Origin: an uncultured Methylococcaceae bacterium
GTDB lineage: Bacteria > Pseudomonadota > Gammaproteobacteria > Methylococcales > Methylomonadaceae
NCBI GenBank assembly: GCA_903945375.1
Contig: CAJAVP010000011.1
Location: 1-64,000, forward strand
Reading direction: 5' to 3'
DNA length: 64,000 nucleotides
Position 1 is the first letter of the stretch; each line of letters opens with the position of its first letter. This document shows positions 37,172 through 47,174 of the stretch, in pieces. The translations under genes and the position numbers were made by a program. Under the pieces are notes generated by a model. That model did no database searches. It was not told where the DNA came from and worked only from the letters and a program-made list of their open reading frames with translations.

Positions 37172-38111
37172 TATTGTTTCCTTTAATCCACAGCGCTCTA
37201 TTTTCCCATGTACTTTTCCAGCTGCAATAGGTTTCATAATGCTTATTGTTCAGCAAAGAAACTAACCTAAATGCAACGACTCTTAGCAAAGGGTATAAAT
37301 ACATTAACAACAACTCCACATGACGATTTAAAAATTGAGAATGTTTTTTGATTAAACTTATTTTGGCAGCTAAAATTTTATTCAGTTTTCCGGCATGAGT
37401 TTTTTCCGAGGCTCCACCATAATGAATAATAGTGGCTTCCGGTGTAACCATAGGCAGATAACCCATTTTTTTAGCCCGCAAACATAAGTCAACCTCTTCC
37501 CCATACATAAAAAAATGCTTGTCAAATCCTGCGAGCTGTTCCCATAAACTACTAGTAATTAAAAAGAAGCATCCACTGACAATATCTACCTGCTCGACCG
37601 TGTCATGACGCCAATTACCATACATTTCATAATTGAAAATCTTTGATCTTGAAAATAACGCGGATAAAAAGAAAGTTCGACAAAATAAACTCCAGGTAGT
37701 CGTTTTGCCAAAGCAAGAGGTACGATTCAAAGAGCCATCGGCAAAAATTGTCCTGCCACCCCATATCCCGGCTTTTGGATTTTGTTTTGCAAAATCTAGC
37801 AGATTTTCAATTGCATTATTTAAAACCAGTGTATCAGGATTTAAAAGCAATATATAATGCCCTATCGCTTTTTCAGCAGCTAAATTATTTGCACGGGCAA
37901 AACCTATATTTTCTTCGAGCTTTATTAATTCAGTTTTAGGAAATTGTTTGGCAATTTCAGTTGCAGAACCATCATTTGAGCTATTGTCAACTATAATGAC
38001 ATTATAAGTAATGTTTCTAGTTTGCTCATAAACTGATTTTAGGCAAGAAATTGTCATATCTTGTGTATTATAACTTATAACAATTATAGTTAAATCAATG
38101 ACTGGTTTCAT
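37164..38111 (-). CDS. Glycosyltransferase family 2 protein (rhamnosyltransferase-like)
   Basis: The 315-residue protein has the GT2 pattern of WbbL/RfbN-type enzymes: LTIIVISYNTQDMTISCLKS, VIIVDNSSNDGS, ENIGFARANNLAA, YILLLNPDTLVLN and the late GGxxxxFFMYGEEVDLCLRAKK-type block (FDKHFFMYGEEVDLCLRAKK). It acts on lipid-linked intermediates in the cytosol. It overlaps the Wzy-like gene by 17 bases and the next gene by eight, so it is in the operon core. Confidence 0.9.
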   Translation of the reverse strand: MKPVIDLTIIVISYNTQDMTISCLKSVYEQTRNITYNVIIVDNSSNDGSATEIAKQFPKTELIKLEENIGFARANNLAAEKAIGHYILLLNPDTLVLNNAIENLLDFAKQNPKAGIWGGRTIFADGSLNRTSCFGKTTTWSLFCRTFFLSALFSRSKIFNYEMYGNWRHDTVEQVDIVSGCFFLITSSLWEQLAGFDKHFFMYGEEVDLCLRAKKMGYLPMVTPEATIIHYGGASEKTHAGKLNKILAAKISLIKKHSQFLNRHVELLLMYLYPLLRVVAFRLVSLLNNKHYETYCSWKSTWENRALWIKGNNND

Positions 38112-39417
38112 AGGAGCTCTTTAGATTATTAGATAATAAATCGATTGTTAAAGTATCTATACTTGCAATCATTGCCAGTTGCAAATACAAAATAGTAGTT
38201 ATTTGTCCAAAATAAGTAATCCCAATAAAGTTAGCACAATGCACTAGCAGCGCTACTCCACAAGCCCAAGAAAAAGCGAGTTTTTCTTTATCTAGTACAA
38301 CTCGCCGCCAACTGTTTCCCACCGAATTAAAAGCAGTTGCAATTATTACAATAAATAAAACTAGAGATATTAAACCACCTTTAACAGCTTCAAAAACAAA
38401 TTGGTTAGGAATATCTGGATTGTCCCATAACATATCCCAATTAGCCGTTGACCGTGTGCCTAATAACCACCAGTCATTAAAATGGTTAATAGTTTCTTGA
38501 ATGATGGCATAGCGGTAATAGCTAGTTGAACCACCACTTAGAGTAACTCGTGAAATTAAATGCCAAACAGGTGCTTTCATAACTAAGTGTAAACTAAGTA
38601 GCGTCAACATAATAACTATTCGTATTAATTTCATCTGGTGTTTTACATAAAACATTATACCGCCTATTATTGCAAATATGACCGCGAACAATGGCGTACT
38701 TGATGCAGTTGTTAGTATAATTATAAAAGAGGCTACTATTGCCAATGAAACAAATGCAGCCGTTTTTGACCAGCGCGAAGCAACTGTTAACGGTAATAGA
38801 CTAGCCCAAAAACAACCAGCCACAATAGGATGAGAAAAAGCCCCTTGACAACGTAGTTTACCGTCTCGGATCATGGTTTTTTCAGGTATACCTGCAAATA
38901 TTGAAAATAGATTATGTTGAGTTAAATATTCATAAATGAAAAATAGGCTAATAGGAATACTTAATAAAATAAATACCTGAATGCAACTTTTAATATCCAT
39001 CCAAGAGCGAAATACATTCCTAAAAACGAAATAAACTCCGATTGAATCAATAAAAGCCCCTAATTGATAAACAAAGGCACCTAAACTGGACATTTGTAAT
39101 GTGTAAATTAATGTCTTAGTTGCAGCATAATATAAAATTAATTTGTCCATTGAATGCCAAATAAATTTTGTTTTTTCTGGTTTTATCACAAATCGGATTA
39201 ATCCAAACAATATCAATATCCTGATAAGACTAAAATCAAGCTGAATAATAGTAATTTTCTGGACTGAAGAAAAAAAACATAAAATAATGGCAAAAGCCCA
39301 AATTATATTTTCTCGCTTTGAAAATAAAATCCATATTCCACATATTATCGTTACAATAATACTAATTGGATGGATATTAGTTTGATTCGCAAATTCTGCG
39401 CCAAAGTTATCGTTCAT
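38095..39417 (-). CDS. O-antigen ligase/polymerase-like membrane protein (Wzy-type)
   Basis: A 440-residue inner-membrane protein with roughly ten hydrophobic helices and a large periplasmic loop containing RDGKLRCQGAFSHPIVAGC and later HFNDWWLLGTRSTANWD. This is the layout of the Wzy_C/O-antigen ligase superfamily, here most likely the polymerase that joins repeat units on the periplasmic side. Sequence conservation in this family is low, so ligase versus polymerase is decided by the locus type. Upstream lie 600 bases filled by two repeat elements. Confidence 0.82.
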   Translation of the reverse strand: MNDNFGAEFANQTNIHPISIIVTIICGIWILFSKRENIIWAFAIILCFFSSVQKITIIQLDFSLIRILILFGLIRFVIKPEKTKFIWHSMDKLILYYAATKTLIYTLQMSSLGAFVYQLGAFIDSIGVYFVFRNVFRSWMDIKSCIQVFILLSIPISLFFIYEYLTQHNLFSIFAGIPEKTMIRDGKLRCQGAFSHPIVAGCFWASLLPLTVASRWSKTAAFVSLAIVASFIIILTTASSTPLFAVIFAIIGGIMFYVKHQMKLIRIVIMLTLLSLHLVMKAPVWHLISRVTLSGGSTSYYRYAIIQETINHFNDWWLLGTRSTANWDMLWDNPDIPNQFVFEAVKGGLISLVLFIVIIATAFNSVGNSWRRVVLDKEKLAFSWACGVALLVHCANFIGITYFGQITTILYLQLAMIASIDTLTIDLLSNNLKSSYETSH

Positions 39418-39484
39418 GTATTGAAATAAAAAACATCTAATTTAATTGGTTACTTTTATAATAAAGGCAATGGGTTAGTTAAAT

Positions 39485-39669
39485 AATAATTGTGATTATT
39501 CAGCCACCCCTAAAGATTACTGCGGTTGAGTCGTCATTCCGGCATGGATTGCCGGAATCCAGAACACATGGAGATGTTCGTCGCTTACCATCCGTGGTTT
39601 CTGGATCTCGGCAATCCTTGCCGAGATGACGTAACTAAGTAGGGGGGGGGCTAAACGAATACTAATAAT
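39485..39669. repeat. Inverted-repeat element, GTTTAGC family, copy C
   Basis: ATAATTGTGATTATTCAGCC on the left and AGGGGGGGGCTAAACGAATA on the right are imperfect inverted ends. Inside, CATTCCGGCATGGATTGCCGGAATCC and CTCGGCAATCCTTGCCGAGA-like segments form further hairpins. The inner part is close to that of copy E near 50 kb. Confidence 0.65.
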
Positions 39670-39778
39670 TAATCGGGTACAAACAAAGTAAATAACCTAT
39701 ATAATAAATCTATATCCAAATAAAATCCGTTTTAATGAAAGTTTTTATAGGGAGTTGAAATGCTTTTTAAATTAATCT

Positions 39779-39966
39779 TTAACAGGTTGTTGAAAATGCA
39801 CGTAGGTGGAAAAATATTTTCCGAAAACGCTTCTTTTTGCCCCTATTGCTTGTTTTTTGGTATTTAACTTTCAATGACTTACATCTGCTACTACAACTAC
39901 TCTTGTAAGAATTGTGTTTTTACGACCCAAAGTGGAGAGGGATTTTATTTTTCAACAGCCTGTTAA
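39779..39966. repeat. Inverted-repeat element, TTAACAGG family, copy 1
   Basis: TTAACAGG-type ends (AACAGGTTGTTGAAAA left; TTTTTCAACAGCCTGTTAA right) bracket about 155 non-coding bases including CAATGACTTACATCTGCTAC and TTGTGTTTTTACGACCCAAA. The termini look like those of an insertion sequence, so it is probably a non-autonomous derivative. A second, longer copy lies at 47.2-47.5 kb. Confidence 0.7.
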
Positions 39967-40018
39967 CTCTGATATTATAAATTTTACTTCGATTACACGA
40001 GCTATTTATTATGTGAAT

Positions 40019-40957
40019 TTAAAATGTTAAAACTAGCCTATTAATCGATTTATGTATAAGTCTTTTTGTTATTAATAAAAAGCATAGTATTTTAGGATTT
40101 TTTTTATCTAAAAAAAATTCAAAAGCTAAATTAATATTTTTATTTTTTAAATGAAACAAAATTGCATTTGAAAAAACTCGAGCAATTACATACTTTTTTT
40201 TATAACCAGAAGAAAAATATTTATTTGATACTTGGTAAGTTAACTCAATCATCTTATTAAAATTTTTATGTAAATTACTGTCATGTAATCTATAATAAAA
40301 AATAGGAGTATTCAAAAAATAAAAACTTTTATTATTATTGTAAAGATAACTAAATATTCTTATGTTAAAAACCCAGTCATCTGCCAATAGCTTTTCATCA
40401 AACCCGGATACGTTAAAAAAAAGCTCTTTGCTAACTATGCAGGATTGAATGTAGAATGGGGATATGTCACTTGTAATATAATCATAAATTATTTTTGGAT
40501 CCTGCTTTTTTAAAATGTTAACTATTTTATCAGAATGAACCAAAGACAGCTCAGAATCATCATTACTTTTCCATATAAAGCCATTGCTATAAACAAGATG
40601 AACATCTCTATTTTTTATGACAATATTGACTAGATGACTCAAACTATCCTTAACGAATTTATCATCAGCTGCTATAAATGCAAACAAGTCGCCCTTTGCG
40701 AGAGAAGCCATCCTATTAAAGTTTAAAGCGGGTAACCCGCTGTTGCTCTGATCAAAAACGCGCATGTCAAATGGGCTTTGCCTTATCATATCTATAGCAA
40801 TGCTAAGTGTGTTATCAGAAGAACCATCATCTAAAACTAAAATTTCTATATAAGTATAATCCTGTTCCCATATACTCCGAATACACTCTTGAATATATCT
40901 TTCATGATTATAACTTAGCACAAGCACTGACAATAAAGGGATTTTGGAGTTATTCAT
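40019..40957 (-). CDS. Glycosyltransferase family 2 protein
   Basis: The 312-residue protein has GT2 features: PLLSVLVLSYNHERYIQECI, ILVLDDGSSDNTLSIA and LFAFIAADDKFVKDSL with the acidic pair. The C-terminal third is low-complexity and AT-rich (many N, K, F, I codons), unlike conserved genes in this window, which hints at lateral acquisition. It overlaps the methyltransferase gene by eight bases. Donor sugar unknown. Confidence 0.87.
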   Translation of the reverse strand: MNNSKIPLLSVLVLSYNHERYIQECIRSIWEQDYTYIEILVLDDGSSDNTLSIAIDMIRQSPFDMRVFDQSNSGLPALNFNRMASLAKGDLFAFIAADDKFVKDSLSHLVNIVIKNRDVHLVYSNGFIWKSNDDSELSLVHSDKIVNILKKQDPKIIYDYITSDISPFYIQSCIVSKELFFNVSGFDEKLLADDWVFNIRIFSYLYNNNKSFYFLNTPIFYYRLHDSNLHKNFNKMIELTYQVSNKYFSSGYKKKYVIARVFSNAILFHLKNKNINLAFEFFLDKKNPKILCFLLITKRLIHKSINRLVLTF

Positions 40958-41621
40958 TTTTGTTAACTTTTATTTTAAATCCGTATTGTAAATATTGGAT
41001 ATCGCTATACCAGCCAAAACTTATTAAAATAATGAGACTTAGCATAATTATTCTGATAAAACTTTTAATAGAAGAAGCGCTTTTATAAACAAAACTATTT
41101 ATTCCATAATATAAATCTATTGTAAAATTATGTTCTATTAAAATATTGTAAAAACTTTTTTTAGTAAAAAACCTAACATGTGTTTTATCTAAAATTCCTC
41201 CTTCAGCTTTATAAAGCCAGTCCTTTTTTATTAGAAGATTAAATAAATTTTTGTAAAATCTCACATTAGGAATTGAACCAATTAAGCATCCATTATCAGA
41301 CATTTTTTGTTTTATAGATGAAAAAAAGAAATCATAATCTACCATATGTTCAATTACATCGTTGCATATGATTAAATCGAAAAATTCATCTGGCAACTGT
41401 GATAAACAGTCATTATATGATCCTATCAGGATTTTATCTGCGATTTTAACGGCCTTATCAGCAGCTTCTTTACTAGGTTCAATTCCCCACTTTTCTGACA
41501 TCTGATTCAGTTGTTGCAAGAAAACACCTTCGCCACAGCCAATTTCTAAAACCTTATTATATTTTTTCGGCAAAAACGCCAACATTTCAAAGCGGTCAAA
41601 ACAGTAATATTTTTGGCTCAT
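40950..41621 (-). CDS. SAM-dependent methyltransferase
   Basis: The 223-residue protein has the class I methyltransferase motif VLEIGCGEGVFLQQL (about residues 24-38), WGIEPSKEAADKA and LIICNDVIEHM, followed by a hydrophobic C-terminal stretch that may attach it to the membrane (IRIIMLSLIILISFGWY). In exopolysaccharide loci such enzymes O-methylate sugars or cap chains. The start overlaps the wzx stop (ATGA). Substrate is unknown. Confidence 0.85.
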   Translation of the reverse strand: MSQKYYCFDRFEMLAFLPKKYNKVLEIGCGEGVFLQQLNQMSEKWGIEPSKEAADKAVKIADKILIGSYNDCLSQLPDEFFDLIICNDVIEHMVDYDFFFSSIKQKMSDNGCLIGSIPNVRFYKNLFNLLIKKDWLYKAEGGILDKTHVRFFTKKSFYNILIEHNFTIDLYYGINSFVYKSASSIKSFIRIIMLSLIILISFGWYSDIQYLQYGFKIKVNKNE

Positions 41622-42871
41622 AATTTCTCAATAATAATTTTTCTAAAAATGAATACTAAAACTAAAAGATAAATAAAATAATTAACGGCAAAAGAAATCG
41701 TTACACCGACAATGCCGTAGGATTCCAAACACACTATAGATAGTAGTAAAAAACTTAATGAGAAAATAACTTCTGTAACGATGAAGGTTTTTGCCATAGC
41801 TTTTGCGTGCATTAAAAACCCTAGTAACCAACTTGCTATTTTAAAAATATTGCCGATTATTTGAAAAAGAAACAAATCACGCATGGGCGTAAATTTTTCA
41901 GTAAATAAAACTAAAATAATAAAATCACGCAAATAATAAATAGCAATACTAGAACTGATCACTATCGGCAAAATTACTTTGTAACCGTAAAAAATTTCTT
42001 TTCTCAGTTCTTTGTTTTCTTTAATTTCAGATAAACGAGGTAAATAGTAAATACCTAATGTTGTTGTTACCAATCCTAAATAACTATTAGAAATTCGCCA
42101 GACTCCTTCCCAATACCCGGCAGCCTCCCAACTGATAGACTGCCCTATGTAATCGCGTATCAACATCTGCGAAACAGGCATCGTGAGCGCAGAAGTCAGT
42201 GCCATTGCCGTATACCCGGATAATTTTTTCAAATAATTTTTATCGAGTTTAGCTGTAAAAAACTTAAATTTAAACCACTGACTTTTAAAAACAAAAACCA
42301 GTGTCACAAAAAAAACTAATGCTTGCCCTGTTGTATAGGAGAGTAATGCACCATATAACCCCCAGCGATATGCAAAGCTTGTGGTTAAGCACAAACTTAC
42401 GAAACTGGAGATAATATTTACTGTGACTAATTTCTTGATTTCTTTTTGGCCGTTTAAAATAGCTATAAATAAACTATTCAGCACGAATAAAAACAGCGTT
42501 GCGGAGAAAATTAAAAATATTGATTGGAATTCATCCGATTTAAAAAAGAAAGCCGATAAATAATGATGGAGAGAACTAATAACCCCGGCAGTTAATAACG
42601 TTGCTATAAAACTAACTCGAAGCGCCGTGCTCCATAATTTTTGCTTTTGTTGTTCATCTTCACGATATTCTGCCGTATATTTGACGACACCTCCATTGAT
42701 AGCCCCTGTTGCAAAACTCATTAACACCGTAATAAAGTTTTGAAACTGACCAATAAAAGCCATCCCTGAAGGCCCTATATAAACAGCAATAATTTTAACC
42801 ACCACAAAACTGTTAATCATGGTTATCGCTGTGGCGATAGCCGATAAAACAGAGGTTTTAATTAAAGTCAT
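41618..42871 (-). CDS. Polysaccharide flippase, Wzx (WzxE-like)
   Basis: The 417-residue protein has about twelve membrane helices and a typical N-terminus ([35 protein letters not shown]) of the WzxE/O-antigen translocase group of the MATE-like flippases. It moves undecaprenyl-diphosphate-linked repeat units to the periplasmic side for the Wzy-like polymerase. It overlaps the preceding fdtB fusion gene by 14 bases and the methyltransferase by four, so it is tightly coupled. Confidence 0.9.
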   Translation of the reverse strand: MTLIKTSVLSAIATAITMINSFVVVKIIAVYIGPSGMAFIGQFQNFITVLMSFATGAINGGVVKYTAEYREDEQQKQKLWSTALRVSFIATLLTAGVISSLHHYLSAFFFKSDEFQSIFLIFSATLFLFVLNSLFIAILNGQKEIKKLVTVNIISSFVSLCLTTSFAYRWGLYGALLSYTTGQALVFFVTLVFVFKSQWFKFKFFTAKLDKNYLKKLSGYTAMALTSALTMPVSQMLIRDYIGQSISWEAAGYWEGVWRISNSYLGLVTTTLGIYYLPRLSEIKENKELRKEIFYGYKVILPIVISSSIAIYYLRDFIILVLFTEKFTPMRDLFLFQIIGNIFKIASWLLGFLMHAKAMAKTFIVTEVIFSLSFLLLSIVCLESYGIVGVTISFAVNYFIYLLVLVFIFRKIIIEKL

Positions 42872-44399
42872 TTATCTTTGCTACAACTTTTTGAGTAGCC
42901 GTCATATCTTGAACAGGGCTGATTGGTAAGCTCAAAACCTGCTGATGAATTAGCTCCGTAATAGGATAATTTAAATCGTTCCAATGGTTATAAGCACGCT
43001 GTTGATGTGGAGGAATCGGATAATGAATCAACGTTTGAACACCATTATCCGATAAGTATTTTTGCAGTTTATCTCTTTCCTGAGTCCGAATAACAAATAA
43101 ATGCCAGACATGAGATTCTCTGTTTATCACCGTTGGTAGAACAATTTCGTTATTTTTAATATTTTGTAGATAATAGTCAGCTATTTCTCTTCTCTTTTCT
43201 GTTTCGCTGTCAAGGAATTTAAGCTTTACGATTAATAAAGCAGCTTGAATTTCATCTAAACGGCTATTAATGCCTTGATATAGATTTTCATATTTTTTAT
43301 GACTACCATAATTGCCTAAAGCGCGAATTACTCCTGCTAATTGATCATCATTAGTTGTTACTGCGCCACCATCGCCTAATGCGCCTAAATTTTTACCCGG
43401 ATAGAAACTAAATCCACTGGCATCACCCAAATTTCCAGTTCGCTTGTCCTGATAAACAGCACCATGCGCTTGTGCCGAGTCTTCGATTACTTTTAAATTA
43501 TATTTTTTAGCCAGTGTATTTATTTCTGTCATTGCCGTAACTTGACCGTATAAATGCACAACTAGAATTGCTCGGGTTTTATCAGTAATTTTTTCCTCAA
43601 TGAGAGCAGGATTAATATTGTAAGTGTTAATATCCGGCTCAACTAAAACAGGTGTCAATCTATTTTCAGAAATAGCCAAAATGGAAGCAATATAAGTATT
43701 GGCTGGCACAATAATCTCATCACCATCCTGAAAAATACCGAGTTCTTTATAAGCTCGTATAATTAAGATAAGCGCGTCTAAACCGTTGGCGACACCAATA
43801 CAATGTTTTGTGCCGCAAAAATGAGCAAACGCCTGTTCAAACTGTTTAACTTCATTACCCAAAATATACCAACCTGAATTTAAAGTCCGGTCAATCGCTT
43901 GCTCAAACTCAGTGCTGTATTGGTTATTTATCGCTTTTAAATCCAGGAAAGGGATGTGTATAGCAGATTGAGGTAAAGAAGCCGATTGTTGAATAAAATG
44001 AATAGGACTTATACAAATGCTAGATAAGTCGGCAAAATTGATATCGCGAGTAATAATTTTTGCATTAATCCGCTCAGCAGCTAAATGTATCTGATAATCT
44101 TCAATATCATGTTGAGCTAAAGGATGTTCCCAATCGATAAATGTTGGTGTTTTTATCAACTGGACATTTTTTTGAAAAAGAGACCATAATTTCTTAGGTT
44201 CATCACGTTGCTCTAAACCAAGCAGTTTAATTTCGCGAAAAAAGACATATTCGATCGTTGCCAATTGATGCGCTGCAATTAAAAACGGTTGTTGCTTGAG
44301 AATAAATCGTGGTACATCTTTATAAAAAGGATTAACCTGTTGACGGGCCAATAAAAAGTCCAAGACAATGTTGGTATCTAGTACAAATTGATTAGCCAT
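42858..44399 (-). CDS. PIN-domain nuclease fused to FdtB-type sugar aminotransferase
   Basis: A 513-residue fusion. Residues 1-138 form an apparently complete PIN domain: [12 protein letters not shown] (D8), E50 in TIEYVFF, the [13 protein letters not shown] region (D98/D101) and ITRD (D119), ending in the normal SPIHFIQ. After a short linker, residues 148-513 are a full DegT/DnrJ/EryC1 aminotransferase ([16 protein letters not shown] lysine in [15 protein letters not shown]). The second half should make a dTDP-3-amino-3,6-dideoxyhexose with FdtA and FdtC. There is no internal ATG at the junction, so the aminotransferase is made only as fusion. The start overlaps the antitoxin-like gene by eight bases. 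Confidence 0.88.
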   Translation of the reverse strand: MANQFVLDTNIVLDFLLARQQVNPFYKDVPRFILKQQPFLIAAHQLATIEYVFFREIKLLGLEQRDEPKKLWSLFQKNVQLIKTPTFIDWEHPLAQHDIEDYQIHLAAERINAKIITRDINFADLSSICISPIHFIQQSASLPQSAIHIPFLDLKAINNQYSTEFEQAIDRTLNSGWYILGNEVKQFEQAFAHFCGTKHCIGVANGLDALILIIRAYKELGIFQDGDEIIVPANTYIASILAISENRLTPVLVEPDINTYNINPALIEEKITDKTRAILVVHLYGQVTAMTEINTLAKKYNLKVIEDSAQAHGAVYQDKRTGNLGDASGFSFYPGKNLGALGDGGAVTTNDDQLAGVIRALGNYGSHKKYENLYQGINSRLDEIQAALLIVKLKFLDSETEKRREIADYYLQNIKNNEIVLPTVINRESHVWHLFVIRTQERDKLQKYLSDNGVQTLIHYPIPPHQQRAYNHWNDLNYPITELIHQQVLSLPISPVQDMTATQKVVAKINDFN

Positions 44400-44640
44400 G
44401 TTTTTCAAGCATCCTTTCTCGCCAAAGTTCTTTATCAGATTTATCAGTACCTGTGTTTTCAATAGAGCTATACAGCGAATCCAACAATTGTTCAAATTGA
44501 TTCATGCTGTCAGATTGATTTTCTTCAGTGAGTATTTCTTCAGCAGGAACATCAACTTTAATTCGAAAATATTGATGAGCGAATTGTAGAGGTTGTAAAA
44601 ATTTAATTTGACCATTGTTAAATTCTGCGTCTATCAACAT
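44392..44640 (-). CDS. Antitoxin-like partner of the PIN domain
   Basis: The 82-residue protein has no strong family match, but its size, its eight-base overlap with the PIN start (ATGGCTAA) and its acidic C-terminal helix [20 protein letters not shown] with a basic tail [10 protein letters not shown] fit a VapB-type or DUF104-like antitoxin. It would bind and silence the PIN nuclease and may autoregulate. Its ATG lies two bases after the fdtA stop, so the pair is embedded between fdtA and fdtB and read from the exopolysaccharide promoter. Confidence 0.7.
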   Translation of the reverse strand: MLIDAEFNNGQIKFLQPLQFAHQYFRIKVDVPAEEILTEENQSDSMNQFEQLLDSLYSSIENTGTDKSDKELWRERMLEKHG

Positions 44641-44642
44641 TA

Positions 44643-45059
44643 TTAACCTTCTGTTTTTTTAACAGTTGCAAGAAACTGATCATAATCACGAATATAATCA
44701 AATTCATCATAACGAGTTGAAGCTAATACCATACACACCGCTCCGGATGAAAAATTATCTAAATCCCGCCACATCATAGGGCAAACATATAAACCATAAT
44801 AAGAGCGGTTAAGATGAAAACGCTTTTTTTCTGTGCCATCATCTAAAACCACATCAAAACTGCCTGACATAGCGACAATAAATTGTTGTAATGTTCTATG
44901 GGCATGAGAGCCTCTATCTGAACCGCCTGGTACATCATAAAGGTAATAAACGCGCTTTATATCAAATGGGATATGTTTTTCGCCTTCAATAAAAGATAAA
45001 TTCCCGCGTGGATCGGATATTTTGGGGAGTTGGATTATTTTGCAATTTTCTACACTCAT
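44643..45059 (-). CDS. dTDP-4-keto-6-deoxyhexose ketoisomerase, FdtA/QdtA-like
   Basis: The 138-residue cupin (WxcM-like) has [40 protein letters not shown] with the active-site histidines, and a late [12 protein letters not shown]. It moves the keto group from C4 to C3 of dTDP-4-keto-6-deoxyglucose so that the aminotransferase can act at C3. Whether the product leads to Fuc3N (FdtA) or Qui3N (QdtA) cannot be told by eye. The start overlaps the fdtC stop (ATGA). Confidence 0.9.
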   Translation of the reverse strand: MSVENCKIIQLPKISDPRGNLSFIEGEKHIPFDIKRVYYLYDVPGGSDRGSHAHRTLQQFIVAMSGSFDVVLDDGTEKKRFHLNRSYYGLYVCPMMWRDLDNFSSGAVCMVLASTRYDEFDYIRDYDQFLATVKKTEG

Positions 45060-45508
45060 ATTTTTCTCGTAACCTTAGCAGGATTGCCTAATACAATAAC
45101 GTTAGGTGGAACATCCTTTGTAACTACCGCACCTGCTCCTACTATGGCATTTTCACCAATTGTTATTCCTGGCAAAATAGTCGCATTAGCTCCTATTGAA
45201 CAATTTTTTTTCAGAAAAGTTTGTAGAAATTTTTCAGGATAAATTTTTGAACGGGGAAATAAGTCATTAGTAAAAGTAACATTAGGTCCAATGAAAACAT
45301 TATCTTCCACTATTAAACCATCCCATAATTGCACACCGCTTTTTACAGTTACGTTATCGCCAATGACAACATCGTTTTCTATTAAAACTTGGGCGCAAAT
45401 ATTGCAATTATTACCAATTTTCGCACCAGCCAATATTACAACAAATTGCCAAATCCTTGTGCCAACGCCTATCGATTTTGTTTGTACATCTGAAAGAGGA
45501 TGAATCAT
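45056..45508 (-). CDS. Sugar N-acetyltransferase, FdtC/QdtC-like
   Basis: The 150-residue protein is a left-handed beta-helix of hexapeptide repeats ([40 protein letters not shown]) ending in GNPAKV. With FdtA and FdtB it would N-acetylate dTDP-3-amino-3,6-dideoxyhexose, giving Fuc3NAc or Qui3NAc. It is the first of the three in this operon segment; about 138 bases with nothing notable separate it from the asparagine-synthase-like gene. Confidence 0.88.
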   Translation of the reverse strand: MIHPLSDVQTKSIGVGTRIWQFVVILAGAKIGNNCNICAQVLIENDVVIGDNVTVKSGVQLWDGLIVEDNVFIGPNVTFTNDLFPRSKIYPEKFLQTFLKKNCSIGANATILPGITIGENAIVGAGAVVTKDVPPNVIVLGNPAKVTRKI

Positions 45509-45646
45509 TTTTTAACCTAGAAAACACGGTAAGTAATCAGGCATAAGTTTTGGTATATTTTTAACTCACAGCTCGTTGAAAATAAAAATACTGCTGCGTT
45601 AAAAAATTTGGCTGACTACTTATCCGTAAAAGACAACGAATTGCAA

Positions 45647-47155
45647 TTATATTTTTATTAATCTGCTAAGTCGCGCAATCAAAGTTTTTCGCAACTTCAT
45701 TTTTATCTTTCCTGGCTCAAACATTTTGATTATGTAGTCGTATAAGTCATTTATACCCCCATACTTATTGAATGGAATATCTAAAAGTTCCTGCCAATTT
45801 GTTTTTATAATATATGGAATCCACATGTCATTTTTTCTAATTTCTTGCGGCAAAGAAAGTAAATTTTCAATTACTTCGCGACATACAAAGGGACTAATTT
45901 CGATAAATTTATCTCTTCCTTCGTATGCATATGATTGTGCAAAAACCCACGGAGATACCCTCAGCTCTGCATAAGCTAAATCGAGAATTAAAAATAAATT
46001 GAAATTTTTAACTTCTTCCAACCATTTATCAACTGATGTTTTTAGTATATGATTATTATTATCTAATCCCAGTCTGGCAATGAGTTCATTTGATGATATC
46101 ACAGTTTCTAGTGTATCAGAACTACGCCACAGAAACGCTCTACCAATTTCACCTGCCGTACCCACAATTAAAAATTTACAAATCTCTTTTAAAGGCTCAA
46201 GTGACGGACTGTAATATTGATTAATCCCACCTACACAATGAGATACTTTAATGAGCCAATCATTTTGCTGCTCATCTGTTGCTTTAACAGGTGGTAGCAC
46301 TAAATGGTTAAACCCAAATTTAGTTGATAGTTTTTTAGATATAAATACATCTTTTTCCCTACTAGGAAAATCAATTGTGACCAATGTTAAATCAGCGATA
46401 AATTCTTTACAACAGGCCAGAATTAATCTACTGTCTTTTCCTCCTGTTAATGTCAAAGCTACCTGCCCATTTTTTGTCAGCGCTTTTATTGAACGTTGTA
46501 TTGCTGTATGAATATTGTAGGCTATTTTTGGTAAAGGTTCCGATGAATTAATTTCCTTGTTTGGCCAATGCCTAATACTTTCCCATTTATTTAAATCTAA
46601 GTAATGATTACAAAAAAGCCTAAAAATATTTTTATGAGCAGTCAAGCCAGCAGGAAACCAACCAGATTTATTGACCTCAAGGCTTATAAAAAGATTTTTA
46701 TCAAATTCTGACTCATATTCATTTTGGTCAAGTATAAGACATGTACTTGAGGATGCAATTTGTTTATCTCGACTATACACAAGTGAATAAGAACCACAGG
46801 CATCTAAATAGACTCTTTGATATTCAGCGACATCAAAAATAAATAACCAAGAGCCACTAAATCCATAAATAAACTCCTCAAGTTTGTTTATGAAAATCTC
46901 ATCATTTTGTAATGAAAAATCAACTTTAACGCTTGATGTTAAAATAACTTCGTTACGGTAATCTATAACTAAACCTATAAAAATACCTATCTGCCTATTT
47001 TTATTATCAATTACTTTTAGATATTTAACATTTGACTCTATGTAAATAGTGTTTTTTTCAAGAGCTATTTGTTCATATGTACTCTCAATTTTATTGCTAT
47101 TAGGAATAATAAAAAATTGTCCTGGTAAATACATTTCAGAGTAATTTTTTTTCAT
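45647..47155 (-). CDS. Asparagine synthase-like protein
   Basis: The 502-residue protein resembles asparagine synthetase B without a normal N-terminal amidotransferase cysteine: the N-terminal half is a degenerate glutaminase-like fold, and the second half has the ATP-pyrophosphatase loop VALTLTGGKDSRLIL (about residues 240-254). Such proteins occur in O-antigen and capsule loci, where they may amidate uronic acids or join amino acids to sugars. The likely ATG is 47155; a longer frame to 47224 would use codons inside the TTAACAGG repeat element. Codon use is AT-rich. Confidence 0.78.
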   Translation of the reverse strand: MKKNYSEMYLPGQFFIIPNSNKIESTYEQIALEKNTIYIESNVKYLKVIDNKNRQIGIFIGLVIDYRNEVILTSSVKVDFSLQNDEIFINKLEEFIYGFSGSWLFIFDVAEYQRVYLDACGSYSLVYSRDKQIASSSTCLILDQNEYESEFDKNLFISLEVNKSGWFPAGLTAHKNIFRLFCNHYLDLNKWESIRHWPNKEINSSEPLPKIAYNIHTAIQRSIKALTKNGQVALTLTGGKDSRLILACCKEFIADLTLVTIDFPSREKDVFISKKLSTKFGFNHLVLPPVKATDEQQNDWLIKVSHCVGGINQYYSPSLEPLKEICKFLIVGTAGEIGRAFLWRSSDTLETVISSNELIARLGLDNNNHILKTSVDKWLEEVKNFNLFLILDLAYAELRVSPWVFAQSYAYEGRDKFIEISPFVCREVIENLLSLPQEIRKNDMWIPYIIKTNWQELLDIPFNKYGGINDLYDYIIKMFEPGKIKMKLRKTLIARLSRLIKI

Positions 47156-47174
47156 ATTTTTTGTTGCAGCACCT

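Noticed and set aside
44400-44495. Longer start (44495) for the PIN-aminotransferase fusion
   Set aside because: The added 32 residues lie wholly inside the antitoxin-like gene and precede a normal PIN beginning; ATG 44399 overlaps the antitoxin stop in the usual way.
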